From Bacillota bacterium (lineage in GTDB: Bacteria; Bacillota; Clostridia; Christensenellales; Aristaeellaceae), in NCBI GenBank assembly GCA_023416655.1, contig JAEZHK010000128.1, forward strand, positions 1 through 64,000: 64,000 bases of DNA, written 5' to 3'. Shown piece after piece: positions 7,616-16,353 of the stretch. The position numbers were made by a program, and so were the translations under genes. Every line of letters begins with the position of its first letter. The stretch's first letter is position 1. Under the pieces are notes generated by a model, which made no database searches, was not told the origin of the DNA, and was given only the letters and a program-made list of their open reading frames with translations.

Positions 7616-8872
7616 ATGCGATCCACATCCCGGTTTGAGCAAGTGCAGATTGACCGCCTCGTCCCCTACGCTAGGAACGCCAGGACCCACAGCAAGGAGC
7701 AGATTCTCCAATTGCGTGCTTCGCTCCGTGAGTTCGGGTTCGTAAACCCCGTCATCGTGGATAAGGACTTGAACATCATCGCGGGGCATGGGCGCGTGGC
7801 GGCGGCAAAAGCTGAAGGGCTGACCGAAGTGCCGTGCGTGTTCGCGGAGCACCTGACGGACGCCCAGAAGCGCGCCTACATCCTCGCCGACAATAGGCTC
7901 GCGCTGAGCGCGGGCTGGGATGAAGAATTGCTCGCTCTGGAGTTTGGCGAATTGAAAGACCTCGGCTTCGACCTCGAACTGACCGGCTTCGACGCCAGTG
8001 AGATCGAAAAACTGTTCGCCGGCGATGGTAACGACGTGGAGGACGATGACTTCGACCTGACAGCCGCACTGGAAGAGGCGGCTTTTGTTTTGCCTGGGGA
8101 TGTGTGGATGTTGGGCCAGCACCGCCTGATCTGCGGCGACGCCACCGACCCCGCCACTGTCAAGCGGCTCATGGACGGTCGCAAGGCGAACCTCGTGCTG
8201 ACCGATCCCCCTTACAACGTCAGCTTCGAGTCGGCGAGCGGGCTCAAGATCAAGAACGACAGCATGAAGACGGAGCGGTTCTACGAGTTCCTGCTCTCGG
8301 CGTTCCGAAACCTCTCGGACAACCTCGAATCGGGCGGCTCGGCGTACATCTTCCACGCTGACACCGAGGGCGAGAACTTCCGCAGGGCGTTTCGCGAGTC
8401 GGGCTTTCATCTCAGCGGTACCTGCATCTGGGTCAAGGACAGCTTTGTGATGGGTCGCTCGCCCTACCAGTGGCAGCATGAACCGATCCTCTACGGCTGG
8501 TTGAAAACGGGTACGCACAAATGGTACGCCGGGCGGAGTGAAGCGACCGTTTGGAACTTCGCTAAGCCCAAGCGCAACGCTGACCACCCGACGTCAAAGC
8601 CGCTCGACCTTTTGGCATACCCCATCCGCAACAGCAGCCAGGCGAACGGCATCGTGCTCGATACCTTTGGCGGGAGCGGCTCCACGCTCATCGCCTGCGA
8701 GCAGGCGGATCGAATCTGCCATATGCTCGAATTGGATGAAAAGTACGCTTCCGTCATCCTGCGAAGGTATGCTGATTTCAAACAAAATGGCGGCGCGGAC
8801 ATCACTTGTGAGCGGAATGGGAGGACCTTTGCCTATGCTGACCTCGTAAAGGAAGTGGCGGAGCATGAATAA
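7616..8872 (+). CDS. ParB-domain fused DNA N6-adenine/N4-cytosine methyltransferase
   Basis: The 418-residue protein has two parts. Residues 1-95 are a ParB/Srx-like domain (LVPYARNARTHSKEQILQL, then FVNPVIVDKDLNIIAGHGR). After about residue 155 comes an N6_N4_Mtase domain with LVLTDPPYNV (motif IV) at about 194-203 and LDTFGGSGSTLIA (motif I) near 350-360. Motif IV before motif I marks the beta class. No restriction gene lies nearby, so it is an orphan phage methyltransferase, probably protecting phage DNA from host restriction or marking the packaging region. The recognition sequence cannot be read from the protein. Confidence 0.92.
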   Translation: MRSTSRFEQVQIDRLVPYARNARTHSKEQILQLRASLREFGFVNPVIVDKDLNIIAGHGRVAAAKAEGLTEVPCVFAEHLTDAQKRAYILADNRLALSAGWDEELLALEFGELKDLGFDLELTGFDASEIEKLFAGDGNDVEDDDFDLTAALEEAAFVLPGDVWMLGQHRLICGDATDPATVKRLMDGRKANLVLTDPPYNVSFESASGLKIKNDSMKTERFYEFLLSAFRNLSDNLESGGSAYIFHADTEGENFRRAFRESGFHLSGTCIWVKDSFVMGRSPYQWQHEPILYGWLKTGTHKWYAGRSEATVWNFAKPKRNADHPTSKPLDLLAYPIRNSSQANGIVLDTFGGSGSTLIACEQADRICHMLELDEKYASVILRRYADFKQNGGADITCERNGRTFAYADLVKEVAEHE

Positions 8873-9056
8873 CCCTGCCCTGCCTGTGCTTTTCATGGCG
8901 GGCATCGTGACTAGTACACAAGATTGAACCCATCTTTCCCTTGATATTCGTTACATCGATTATCGCATAACCGCTTGCTATCTCGGGCGTTTAGAGCGAA
9001 CATACGCATACCGAAGGTGCGCCAGCCCCACGGAATCAAGGGAAAAGAGGACAAAC
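8865..9056 (+). other. Open frame broken by one TGA between the methyltransferase and the next gene
   Basis: ATG 8865 overlaps the methyltransferase stop and opens a 20-codon frame ending at TGA 8925. After that stop the same frame stays open without a break to ATG 9057 of the next gene. The translated stretch after the TGA (LDIRYIDYRITACYLGRL) has a plausible residue mix. No domain is recognised. It may be a decayed small gene or chance. A weak promoter-like TTGATA is at 8941. Confidence 0.3.
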
Positions 9057-9947
9057 ATGAAAATCTGCTACAACGTCTCGGGTGCGGAACGCAAGTCGCT
9101 GGTAGCCGCCATCAGCCAGGAATTGAACGCCCCGGCCAAGTATCTCGGAATGCCCACGGCAGCCTACGAGGTGGGTGCCATCCACATCGACAAGGCCGGG
9201 ACGGTCACGGGCCCGGACAACCGCGATCTGGTCGCCGACCTCTGCGGCCTGCACGACTTCAAGGCAGTCAGCGAGGAATACGACGAATACCCCGACATCG
9301 ACCAGCTCCACCCCGGACGGTACGCGGACCCCAACGTACCGCCAACCGAAGCCATGATTAAGCATGAGCAAGCGTGGATGGAAGGGCAGCCCGAATACGA
9401 GGACTTGAACCTCACCGAGCGCGAGGAACTGGGGCTTGGGCGGGAGCACCGCGAAGACTGGCAGGGCGAAAACGGGATGCAGCCAAGCGACGTTCCCGAG
9501 TCCGAAAGCCCCGACCGCCTCATCATTGAGATGCCGCTCACGGGGTTCACGCCTGAGAAGCTTGAAAACCTCACCAGGCTGGTCAACGCCAAAGCCGCGC
9601 TCCTGAAAGCCGTTCTTGGCGCGGACGAACTGCCGATCATAATGACCAAGGACACGCTGCAGTTCCCCTGGTTCAGCAGGAACATCGACGGAGAGCAAGC
9701 GCATGCCTACGCCACGTTGATCAGCCTTCTCTGCAAGACGACGCTTGCGAAAAAGCGCGTCACGGCGAAGGAGAAGGATGTCGAAGGCAACACGAAATAC
9801 GCCATGCGGTGTTTCTTGCTTTCCCTTGGCTTCATCGGCGACGAGTACAAGGCGGCGCGGAAGATTCTGCTTTCCAAGCTGGAAGGCAATTCGAGCTGGA
9901 AGAACGGCAGGAAAGAGGAGGCGGCAAGCGATGAAGTTTCCGAGTAA
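9057..9947 (+). CDS. Conserved phage protein of the so-called virulence-related family
   Basis: The 296-residue protein begins MKICYNVSGAERKSLVAAIS and has an acidic middle (YDEYPDIDQLHPG, EYEDLNLTEREELGLG). The C-terminal part, ISLLCKTTLAKKRVTAKEKDVEGNTKYAMRCFLLSLGFIGDEYK, is typical of proteins found before TerL in Clostridia prophages and often labelled virulence protein with no experimental basis. I see no catalytic motif. The start has an AAAGAGGAC ribosome site. It overlaps the next gene by 17 bp. Confidence 0.6.
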   Translation: MKICYNVSGAERKSLVAAISQELNAPAKYLGMPTAAYEVGAIHIDKAGTVTGPDNRDLVADLCGLHDFKAVSEEYDEYPDIDQLHPGRYADPNVPPTEAMIKHEQAWMEGQPEYEDLNLTEREELGLGREHREDWQGENGMQPSDVPESESPDRLIIEMPLTGFTPEKLENLTRLVNAKAALLKAVLGADELPIIMTKDTLQFPWFSRNIDGEQAHAYATLISLLCKTTLAKKRVTAKEKDVEGNTKYAMRCFLLSLGFIGDEYKAARKILLSKLEGNSSWKNGRKEEAASDEVSE

Positions 9948-10170
9948 GGAGCAGGTCGAGCGGGTGCGTTTGGCATACCCGATTGGATCGAGAGTCGATC
10001 TGGTGGCGATATGCGACCCCTATACCACGCTCAAGCCCGGCAGCCTCGGTACGGTGGACTTCGTGGACGACACCGGAACGGTATTCTGCGTTTGGGATGA
10101 CGGTTCGACGCTTGGCGCGGTCTATGGCGTGGACGTGATCAAGCGCGTGGACAAGGGGAATGCGTTATGA
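9931..10170 (+). CDS. DUF4314 small protein
   Basis: The gene encodes 79 residues from ATG 9931, with GAAAGAGGAGG upstream inside the previous gene. The pattern VERVRLAYPIGSRVDLVAICDPYTTLKPGSLGTVDFVDDTGTVFCVWDDGS matches DUF4314, a small beta-barrel-like domain (KOW/SH3-like by eye) common in phages and conjugative elements. It is chained to its neighbours by overlaps of 17 bp upstream and 4 bp downstream. The function is unknown. Confidence 0.75.
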   Translation: MKFPSKEQVERVRLAYPIGSRVDLVAICDPYTTLKPGSLGTVDFVDDTGTVFCVWDDGSTLGAVYGVDVIKRVDKGNAL

Positions 10171-10346
10171 CCGACACCATCCGCGAGCAGATCCTCGCCA
10201 TCCGCGCGGAAGGCGCGACAAACATGTTCGATACTCATACCGTCCAGCGGATCGCCTTTGAGAAGGGCTTCCACGAACTGGTCGACTTCATCGAAACCGA
10301 CCGCAAGGCCTACGCGAGGTTTATCCTGACGGGCGAAGCGGAGTAA
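10167..10346 (+). CDS. DUF5049 small protein
   Basis: The gene encodes 59 residues, starting MTDTIREQILAIRAEG and continuing NMFDTHTVQRIAFEKGFHELVDFI. It is all-helical by eye and fits DUF5049, a short family found directly upstream of terL in many Firmicutes prophages. The start overlaps the previous stop as ATGA. The role is unknown. Confidence 0.7.
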   Translation: MTDTIREQILAIRAEGATNMFDTHTVQRIAFEKGFHELVDFIETDRKAYARFILTGEAE

Positions 10347-10426
10347 ACATCAACCATTTACCCAGGGGACGCCCCTTTCGGCCTGAGTCAGGCTGACAGG
10401 GCTGTTCCTCGTACATACAAGCTATC

Positions 10427-10452
10427 GACTTCTTCGGAGGTCTTTTATTTTT
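10427..10452 (+). terminator. UUCG-loop hairpin with T tract before terL
   Basis: GACTTC and GAGGTC form a 6-bp stem (one G-U pair) around the tetraloop TTCG, followed by TTTTATTTTT. It sits 20 bp before the TerL start. It may partly terminate upstream transcription or set TerL levels. Confidence 0.5.
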
Positions 10453-10471
10453 CCCCCAAGGAGGTGCGCCG

Positions 10472-12079
10472 TTGGGCGGCTACAAGTATTCCCCTACTAA
10501 GCTGATGCTTCCGACCAGCCGTTACGATGCCCGGCGCGCCGACTACGCGGTCAACTTCATTCAAATGCTCAAACACACCACGGGCGAGTGGCACGGGAAG
10601 CCGTTCCGCCTGATGTCCTGGCAGGAGCAGATCGTGCGCGACATCTTCGGCATCGTCGGCGAGGACAGCTACCGGCAGTTCCGCACGGCATATGTGGAGG
10701 TCGGGAAGAAAAACGGTAAAAGCGAACTCGCCGCTGCCATCGCGCTCTACCTGCTTTTCGCGGACGGCGAGGCGGGCGCGGAGGTCTACTCCTGCGCAGC
10801 CGACATCAACCAGGCGAGCATCGTGTTCAACACCGCCAAGGCGATGGTCGAGCAAAATAGGGATCTGCTCTCACTTTCGAAGCTTGTGCCAAGCACCAAG
10901 CGGATCGTGTTCAACCACACGAACAGCTTCTACCGGGTGCTGTCCTCGGAAACCAAATCCAAACAGGGCTTCAATGTGAGCGGGCTGATTTTCGACGAGC
11001 TGTTCGCGCAGCAGACCCGCGAGCTATTCGACACCATGACGAAATTCACGGGCGACGCCAGGCGGCAGCCACTCTATTTTCTTATCACCACGGCGGGCAG
11101 GGATAAGATGAGCATCTGCTACGAGATCCACTGCAAGGCGAAGGCGGTGCTGGACGGTTCCAAGATCGACCCCAGCTTTTATCCCGCCGTTTTCGGCATT
11201 GAGGACGGCGACGACTGGGAAGACGAGCGCATCTGGCGGCGGGTGAACCCGTCCATCGGGGTGACCATCCCGCTTGAAACGGTGCGAGCCGCCTATGAGC
11301 AGGCAAAACAGAACCCTGCCGAAGAGATGCACTTTAGGCAGTTCCGGCTTAACGAATGGTGCAACGCCGACATCCGTTGGATGCCCATGGACAAATGGGA
11401 CGCGCTTGGCACGGAGATCGACTGGGAGGAGTACGAAGGCCGCGACTGTTATTGCGGGCTCGACCTTTCCAGCACGGGTGACCTCACGGCGCTGGTGCTG
11501 GTATTCCCGCCCACGGCAGGAGACACAAAGCACACCATCCTGCCGTTCTTCTGGCTGCCGGAAGACGTGATCGACCTCAGGACGCGGCGCGACCACGTTC
11601 CCTACGCCGTGTGGCGGAAGATGGGCGTGTTCAACACCACCGAGGGTAATGTGGTGGACTACGATTACATCGTGGCGTTTATCGCCAAGTTGTCGGAACG
11701 TTTTCGCATCCGCGAGATTGCCTATGATCGCTATGGCGCGGAGAAGATACGCCGCGATCTGGAGGAACTGGGCGCGGAGCACGGCTTCACGGTGTTCCCG
11801 TTTGGGCAGGGCTTCATCTCAATGTCCCCGCCGAGCAAAGACTTCTATCAGTTCGTGATGGAGGGAAAGATCCGGCATGGCAAACATCCTGTCCTCAACT
11901 GGAACATGGGCAACGTCGTCGTCGACCAGGACGCCGCGGGCAACATCAAACCCAACAAAAAGAAGTCTACGGAGAAGATCGACGGCGTCGTTGCGCTGAT
12001 CATGGGCTTCGCCAGGGCGACGCTCGGCGGCGGCATAAACGGATCGGTCTATGATGGGAGGGGGCTTCTGTTTGTATAG
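10472..12079 (+). CDS. Terminase large subunit
   Basis: The 535-residue packaging motor has an ATPase half and a nuclease half. Walker A is VGKKNGKSEL at about 77-86, and Walker B is LIFDELFAQ at about 170-178. The nuclease half opens with YCGLDLSSTGDLTALVLVFP near 325-345, which supplies an Asp metal ligand, and ends with KSTEKIDGVVALIMGFARA, which supplies the last Asp. The length is normal for HK97/phi105-like TerL. The start is TTG 10472, chosen because AAGGAGGTG lies 7 bases upstream. The stop codon overlaps the -35 region of the moron promoter that follows. Confidence 0.95.
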   Translation: MGGYKYSPTKLMLPTSRYDARRADYAVNFIQMLKHTTGEWHGKPFRLMSWQEQIVRDIFGIVGEDSYRQFRTAYVEVGKKNGKSELAAAIALYLLFADGEAGAEVYSCAADINQASIVFNTAKAMVEQNRDLLSLSKLVPSTKRIVFNHTNSFYRVLSSETKSKQGFNVSGLIFDELFAQQTRELFDTMTKFTGDARRQPLYFLITTAGRDKMSICYEIHCKAKAVLDGSKIDPSFYPAVFGIEDGDDWEDERIWRRVNPSIGVTIPLETVRAAYEQAKQNPAEEMHFRQFRLNEWCNADIRWMPMDKWDALGTEIDWEEYEGRDCYCGLDLSSTGDLTALVLVFPPTAGDTKHTILPFFWLPEDVIDLRTRRDHVPYAVWRKMGVFNTTEGNVVDYDYIVAFIAKLSERFRIREIAYDRYGAEKIRRDLEELGAEHGFTVFPFGQGFISMSPPSKDFYQFVMEGKIRHGKHPVLNWNMGNVVVDQDAAGNIKPNKKKSTEKIDGVVALIMGFARATLGGGINGSVYDGRGLLFV

Positions 12080-12108
12080 TGTCTCACTACAGCTATAATT
12101 GCTATAAT
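12072..12108 (+). promoter_or_regulatory. Promoter of the moron gene with two stacked -10 boxes
   Basis: TTGTAT at 12072-12077 is followed after 16 bp by TATAAT at 12094-12099. A second TATAAT lies at 12103-12108 and a TATACT at about 12123. This density of vegetative boxes inside a late phage operon indicates independent transcription of the membrane protein gene at 12164. Confidence 0.6.
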
Positions 12109-12163
12109 GCCTCTCCTGTGCTATACTCGGTTTTACATAAAAGGATTTTGAGGATACAAGTTC

Positions 12164-12784
12164 ATGGATTCAAACAAAAAGGCAATTGTCATTCAAGGGA
12201 TATGCGCCCTACTCGTCGGACTTGGCACAGGAGTGCTGACGGTCATCGGGCAAAAGTACCTTCCCGGCTCTTTGAATTCCCTGGCGAATTCGGGCGCTGT
12301 GTGGCTAGTTCCAGCTTTCTTTGTCGCCTTGGCTGCAAAAACGAAGGTCTCGGCGATACTCCTTTGTATGGGGACACTGATTGTCTGCGTCATCTCATAC
12401 TATTGGATGGAAGCCATCATGAACCGGCATTCCTTCCTGCCGGCGGGTTACTATTTCTATGTCTGGCTTGCCTGCGCCGTTGTGTTCGGCGTGATTTTCG
12501 GAGCGGGCGCTTTTTTACGCAGTCAAATGAGTCCGAACCACCATTGGGGCGCGAGCTTGCTTCCTGCGGTCTTCCTCTCCGAGGGGCTCAGTGAATTGCT
12601 TCATCTGCCCGATTATTTGCACATGCTTCCCGCCGTTATCGGGAGAATTCTCATCGGTCTCGCGCTGTACTCTCTCATATATAAGGGCGCATTTTTGCAG
12701 AGGAAGCCTTTGATTTCCTTCTGCGCGCTGTCTGCGTTGGGGCTGGCCGGGTACGAGGTCCTCTTTCGGTTGACCAGCGCATAG
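12164..12784 (+). CDS. DUF6518-like multi-pass membrane protein (prophage moron)
   Basis: The 206-residue protein has about six hydrophobic spans, for example IVIQGICALLVGLGTGVLTV, AVWLVPAFFVALAAK, AILLCMGTLIVCVISYYWM, YVWLACAVVFGVIFGAGAF and LIGLALYSLIYK. It resembles DUF6518, a family of unknown function. It has no place in head assembly, yet it interrupts the TerL-portal order. It has its own promoter before it and a terminator after it, which defines a moron expressed from the lysogen. It might alter host envelope properties or block superinfection; that is inference. Confidence 0.7.
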   Translation: MDSNKKAIVIQGICALLVGLGTGVLTVIGQKYLPGSLNSLANSGAVWLVPAFFVALAAKTKVSAILLCMGTLIVCVISYYWMEAIMNRHSFLPAGYYFYVWLACAVVFGVIFGAGAFLRSQMSPNHHWGASLLPAVFLSEGLSELLHLPDYLHMLPAVIGRILIGLALYSLIYKGAFLQRKPLISFCALSALGLAGYEVLFRLTSA

Positions 12785-12824
12785 TAATATAGGCTCAGCC
12801 GCCACAAACTGGGATCCACCTTCT

Positions 12825-12851
12825 GGGGCAACTATCTGGTTGCTCCTTTTT
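12825..12851 (+). terminator. Rho-independent terminator after the moron
   Basis: GGGGCAAC and GTTGCTCC pair over 8 bp (one G-T) around TATCTG and are followed by TTTTT. It isolates the moron from the portal gene. Confidence 0.75.
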
Positions 12852-12875
12852 CAGGCTCGGCACATGGAGGTAGAA

Positions 12876-14138
12876 ATGAAAAACCCCTTCTCCCGTCTGA
12901 TCCGGGCACGGGACAAGCCCCGAAACGCCCTGAGCGGGGGCGCCTATTCCTTCTTCTTTGGGGGCACCTCCAGCGGCAAGGTAGTCAACGAGCGTTCCGC
13001 CATGCAGATGACCGCAGTCTACGCTTGCGTGCGCATCCTGTCCGAGGCGGTCGCTTCGCTCCCGCTGCACGTATACCAGTACAACAGCACGGGTGGAAAG
13101 GAAAAGGCTATCGGGCATACGCTGTACAGTATCTTGCACGACGAGCCGAACCCGGAGATGTCCGCCTTCTCCTTCCGGGAAACCCTGATGACGCACCTGC
13201 TCCTGTGGGGAAACGGCTACGCCCAGGTGATCCGAAACGGGCGTGGCGAGGTGCTGGCGCTTTATCCGCTCATGCCGGACCGCATGACCGTGGACCGGGA
13301 CGCCAAAGGGCGCATCGTTTACGAATACACCCGCTCGGACGGAGACCCACGAACGATGGGCGGCAAATCGACCGTGCGGTTAGCACCTTCGGAAGTGCTT
13401 CACATTCCAGGCTTGGGCTTTGATGGACTGGTCGGTTATTCGCCCATTGCCATGGCGAAGAACGCCATTGGGATGGGGCTGGCCTGTGACGAATATGGCG
13501 CATCCTTCTACCAGAACGGCGCGCAGCCGGGCGGCGTGCTGGAGCATCCGGGCGTGGTGAAGGACCCCAAGCGCGTGAGGGAATCCTGGAACGCCATCTA
13601 TCAGGGCAGCGCCAATGCCCACCGCATCGCGGTGCTGGAGGAGGGGATGGCCTACAAGCCGATCTCCATCTCGCCGGAGCAGGCGCAGTTCCTGGAGACG
13701 CGAAAGTTCCAGATCGACGAGATCGCGCGCATCTTCCGGGTGCCGCCCCACATGGTCGGTGACCTGGACAAATCCTCTTTCAGCAACATCGAGCAGCAGT
13801 CGCTGGAATTCGTGAAGTACACGCTCTCCCCATGGATCACCCGATGGGAACAGGCCATCTACCGGGCGCTTTTCTCGGAAACCGAGAAGAAGCGCTTTTT
13901 TGTGCGCTTCAATGTGGAGGGACTGCTGCGCGGGGACTACAAGAGCCGCATGGACGGCTATGCCGTCGCCCGGCAAAACGGCTGGATGAGCGCCAACGAT
14001 ATCCGGGAATTGGAGAACTTCGACCGCATCCCCGCGGAAGACGGCGGAGATTTTTACCTCATCAACGGCAACATGCTTACGCTCGCCCAAGCGGGCGCGT
14101 ATGCAGCCAATCAACAGAATAAGGAGGCCATCAAATGA
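12876..14138 (+). CDS. Portal protein, HK97 family
   Basis: The 420-residue protein forms the ring at the capsid vertex through which DNA enters. AMQMTAVYACVRILSEAVASLPLHVY and LLWGNGYAQVIRNGRGEVLALYPL are classic for this family, as are the later HIPGLGFDGLVGYSPI and VPPHMVGDLDKSSFSNIEQQ. The ATG at 12876 was chosen because GGAGG lies 5 bases upstream; an in-frame upstream ATG at 12840 lies within the moron terminator. The stop overlaps the protease start by 4 bp. Confidence 0.95.
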   Translation: MKNPFSRLIRARDKPRNALSGGAYSFFFGGTSSGKVVNERSAMQMTAVYACVRILSEAVASLPLHVYQYNSTGGKEKAIGHTLYSILHDEPNPEMSAFSFRETLMTHLLLWGNGYAQVIRNGRGEVLALYPLMPDRMTVDRDAKGRIVYEYTRSDGDPRTMGGKSTVRLAPSEVLHIPGLGFDGLVGYSPIAMAKNAIGMGLACDEYGASFYQNGAQPGGVLEHPGVVKDPKRVRESWNAIYQGSANAHRIAVLEEGMAYKPISISPEQAQFLETRKFQIDEIARIFRVPPHMVGDLDKSSFSNIEQQSLEFVKYTLSPWITRWEQAIYRALFSETEKKRFFVRFNVEGLLRGDYKSRMDGYAVARQNGWMSANDIRELENFDRIPAEDGGDFYLINGNMLTLAQAGAYAANQQNKEAIK

Positions 14139-14875
14139 AACGATTCTGGCAATGGTCAGAGCCCGACCGGCAGGTACGGGATGAGACCGCGCCGGATGCC
14201 CGCACGCTGTACCTGGACGGCGTAATTGCTGAAAGCAGCTGGTTCGATGATGACGTAACGCCCGCCGCATTCAAGGCCGACCTTCTGGTCGGCTCCGGCC
14301 CCATCATCATCTGGATCAACTCGCCGGGCGGTGACTGCGTGGCGGCGGCACAAATCTACAACATGCTCATGGAGTACCCCGGCGACGTGACCGTGAAGAT
14401 CGACGGCATCGCGGCCAGCGCCGCCTCCGTCATCGCCATGGCGGGGACGCGTGTACTCATGTCCCCCGTTTCGACAATGATGGTCCATAATCCGCTGACG
14501 GTCGCCATCGGGGACAGCGAGGAAATGCGCAAGGCGGTCCAGATGCTGGACGAATACAAGGAAAGCATCATTAATGCCTATGAGATCAAGACGGGGCTCT
14601 CGCGCGCGAAGCTGTCCCACCTTATGGACGCGGAGACCTGGATGAACGCGAACAAGGCGCTGGAGCTGGGCTTCTGCGACGAGATCCTGTTCAAGGATTC
14701 CGCCCCGCCCGGTGATGCGCCCGAAAACAGCTTCTCCTTCTCCCGCAGAGCCGTCACCAACAGCCTCATGGATAAGGTGAAGGCACGGATTCCCAAACCC
14801 GAACAACCTGGAGTGAAAGCGTCAGACAGGGTGCCGGCCTCCGGCCTCGAAAAGAGACTGGCGCTTTTGAAATAA
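14135..14875 (+). CDS. ClpP-like head maturation protease
   Basis: The 246-residue protein is a phage ClpP-type serine protease that processes the capsid precursor. The fold markers are IIIWINSPGGDCVAAAQIY, then GIAASAASVIAMAG with the likely nucleophile Ser95, and STMMVHNPL with the catalytic His118. The C-terminal tail after residue 190 is variable and may act as a scaffold. The gene order portal-protease-capsid is the standard HK97 cassette. Start and stop both touch neighbouring genes. Confidence 0.93.
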   Translation: MKRFWQWSEPDRQVRDETAPDARTLYLDGVIAESSWFDDDVTPAAFKADLLVGSGPIIIWINSPGGDCVAAAQIYNMLMEYPGDVTVKIDGIAASAASVIAMAGTRVLMSPVSTMMVHNPLTVAIGDSEEMRKAVQMLDEYKESIINAYEIKTGLSRAKLSHLMDAETWMNANKALELGFCDEILFKDSAPPGDAPENSFSFSRRAVTNSLMDKVKARIPKPEQPGVKASDRVPASGLEKRLALLK

Positions 14876-14889
14876 TGGGAGGATTTTTT

Positions 14890-16092
14890 ATGAACCAAAT
14901 TCTTTCCCTGCGCGAAAAGCGCGCCAAGGCGTGGGACGCCGCCAAAGCATTTCTGGACACCAAGCGCGGCAATGACGGAATGCTCTCTGCCGAGGATGCC
15001 ACCACCTATGACAAGATGGAGGCCGACGTAGTCGCTCTCGGCCACGAGATCGAGCGCCTGGAGCGCCAGGCGACACTGGACCTTGAGCTCGGGCGGCCCA
15101 CCGCCGCGCCGCTGACCGACAAGCCCGGCGCACCCGAACTGAAGGAAAAGGCCGGGAGGGCTTCCGACGCATACAAGGCCGCGTTCTGGCAGGCCATGCG
15201 TAACAAGTCGGTCTCCCACGACGTGTACAACGCGCTCAAGATCGGCGAGGACGATCACGGCGGCTACCTCGCCCCGGATGAGTTCCAGAGGACGCTCATC
15301 GAGGCACTTGAGGAGCAGAACATCTTCCGCCGGCTCGCCAAGGGCATCACCACCTCCTCCGGTGACCGCAAGATCCCGGTGGTCGCCTCCAAGGGTACCG
15401 CGTCATGGATCGAAGAAGGCGCGGCCTACCCCGAGAGCGACGACACCTTTGGCCAGATCTCCATCGGGGCGTTTAAGCTGGCGACCATGATCAAGGTGTC
15501 GGAGGAGCTTCTCAACGACTCAGTGTTCGACATCGCGTCCTACATCGCTCGCGAGTTCGCACGCAGGATCGGCTCCGCCGAGGAGGAGGGATTCTTCACC
15601 GGCAACGGCGCCGGAAAGCCCACCGGTATCCTCAATGCCACGGGCGGCGCGGAGGTCGGCGTGACGACGGCGGGCGCGACGGCGATCACCATGGACGAAG
15701 TGATGGACCTGTTCTACTCGCTGCGCGCCCCTTACCGGAGGAACGCCGTGTTCCTCATGAACGACTCCACCGTGAAGGCTCTCCGGAAGCTCAAGAACGG
15801 TGCGGGCGACTACCTCTGGCAGCCTTCCGTCATCGCGAACGCGCCCGACACGATCCTCGGCAAGCCCGTGCACACCTCCGCGTTCATGCCAGCCGTTGCG
15901 GCCGGGAACAAGACCATCCTGTTCGGCGACCTCTCCTACTATTGGGTGGCGGACCGCGAAGGCCGTTCATTCAAGCGGCTCAACGAACTGTATGCCGCGA
16001 CAGGGCAGGTCGGCTTCCTGGCTTCCGAGCGCGTGGACGGAAAGCTCGTTCTGCCCGAGGCCGTGAAGGTGCTCGCACAGAAGACCGCCTGA
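14890..16092 (+). CDS. Major capsid protein, HK97 fold
   Basis: The 400-residue precursor has an N-terminal helical delta region (MNQILSLREKRAKAWDAAKAF through about residue 100) that the protease should remove. The mature HK97-fold part follows, with GGYLAPDEFQRTLIEALEEQN, TASWIEEGAAYPESDDTFGQI, FFTGNGAGKPTGIL and AVFLMNDSTVKALRKLKNGAG as family landmarks. ATG 14890 was chosen because GGGAGGAT lies 8 bases upstream; the frame extends to an ATG that overlaps the protease stop. Confidence 0.95.
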   Translation: MNQILSLREKRAKAWDAAKAFLDTKRGNDGMLSAEDATTYDKMEADVVALGHEIERLERQATLDLELGRPTAAPLTDKPGAPELKEKAGRASDAYKAAFWQAMRNKSVSHDVYNALKIGEDDHGGYLAPDEFQRTLIEALEEQNIFRRLAKGITTSSGDRKIPVVASKGTASWIEEGAAYPESDDTFGQISIGAFKLATMIKVSEELLNDSVFDIASYIAREFARRIGSAEEEGFFTGNGAGKPTGILNATGGAEVGVTTAGATAITMDEVMDLFYSLRAPYRRNAVFLMNDSTVKALRKLKNGAGDYLWQPSVIANAPDTILGKPVHTSAFMPAVAAGNKTILFGDLSYYWVADREGRSFKRLNELYAATGQVGFLASERVDGKLVLPEAVKVLAQKTA

Positions 16093-16107
16093 TAAGGAGA
16101 TGATCTC

Positions 16108-16353
16108 ATGAGCGAATACCAGACGCACAACTACACCGCGCACGGCGGCAGAGAAACTGTGATTGGCGGGAAGCTGACCTTTCTACCCGGCGCGGAGGTG
16201 TCTGGGCTGGGCGAGGCGCTTTCCATGCCGAAGGCGCCCTTTCAGCCCGACAGCGCCGCCGCGACTGTCGCCGCGCTGCGCGAGGAATTCAACGCGCTGC
16301 TTGGCCGACTCAGGGCGGCCGGCCTCATGGAAGATGAGGCGGAGTCCGAATGA
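16108..16353 (+). CDS. Head fiber-like small protein
   Basis: The 81-residue protein has GGKLTFLPGAEVSGLGE followed by AAATVAALREEFNALLGRLRAAGLM, a short coil near the C-terminus. The pattern resembles small head-fiber or capsid decoration proteins placed between the capsid and connector genes in Firmicutes phages. It has its own AAGGAGATG ribosome site and overlaps the next gene by 4 bp. The assignment rests on pattern and position. Confidence 0.55.
   Translation: MSEYQTHNYTAHGGRETVIGGKLTFLPGAEVSGLGEALSMPKAPFQPDSAAATVAALREEFNALLGRLRAAGLMEDEAESE

Noticed and set aside
8925..8927. The TGA at 8925 as a selenocysteine or readthrough codon
   Set aside because: There is no downstream hairpin of the required kind that I can see and no known selenoprotein family; simple decay is more likely.
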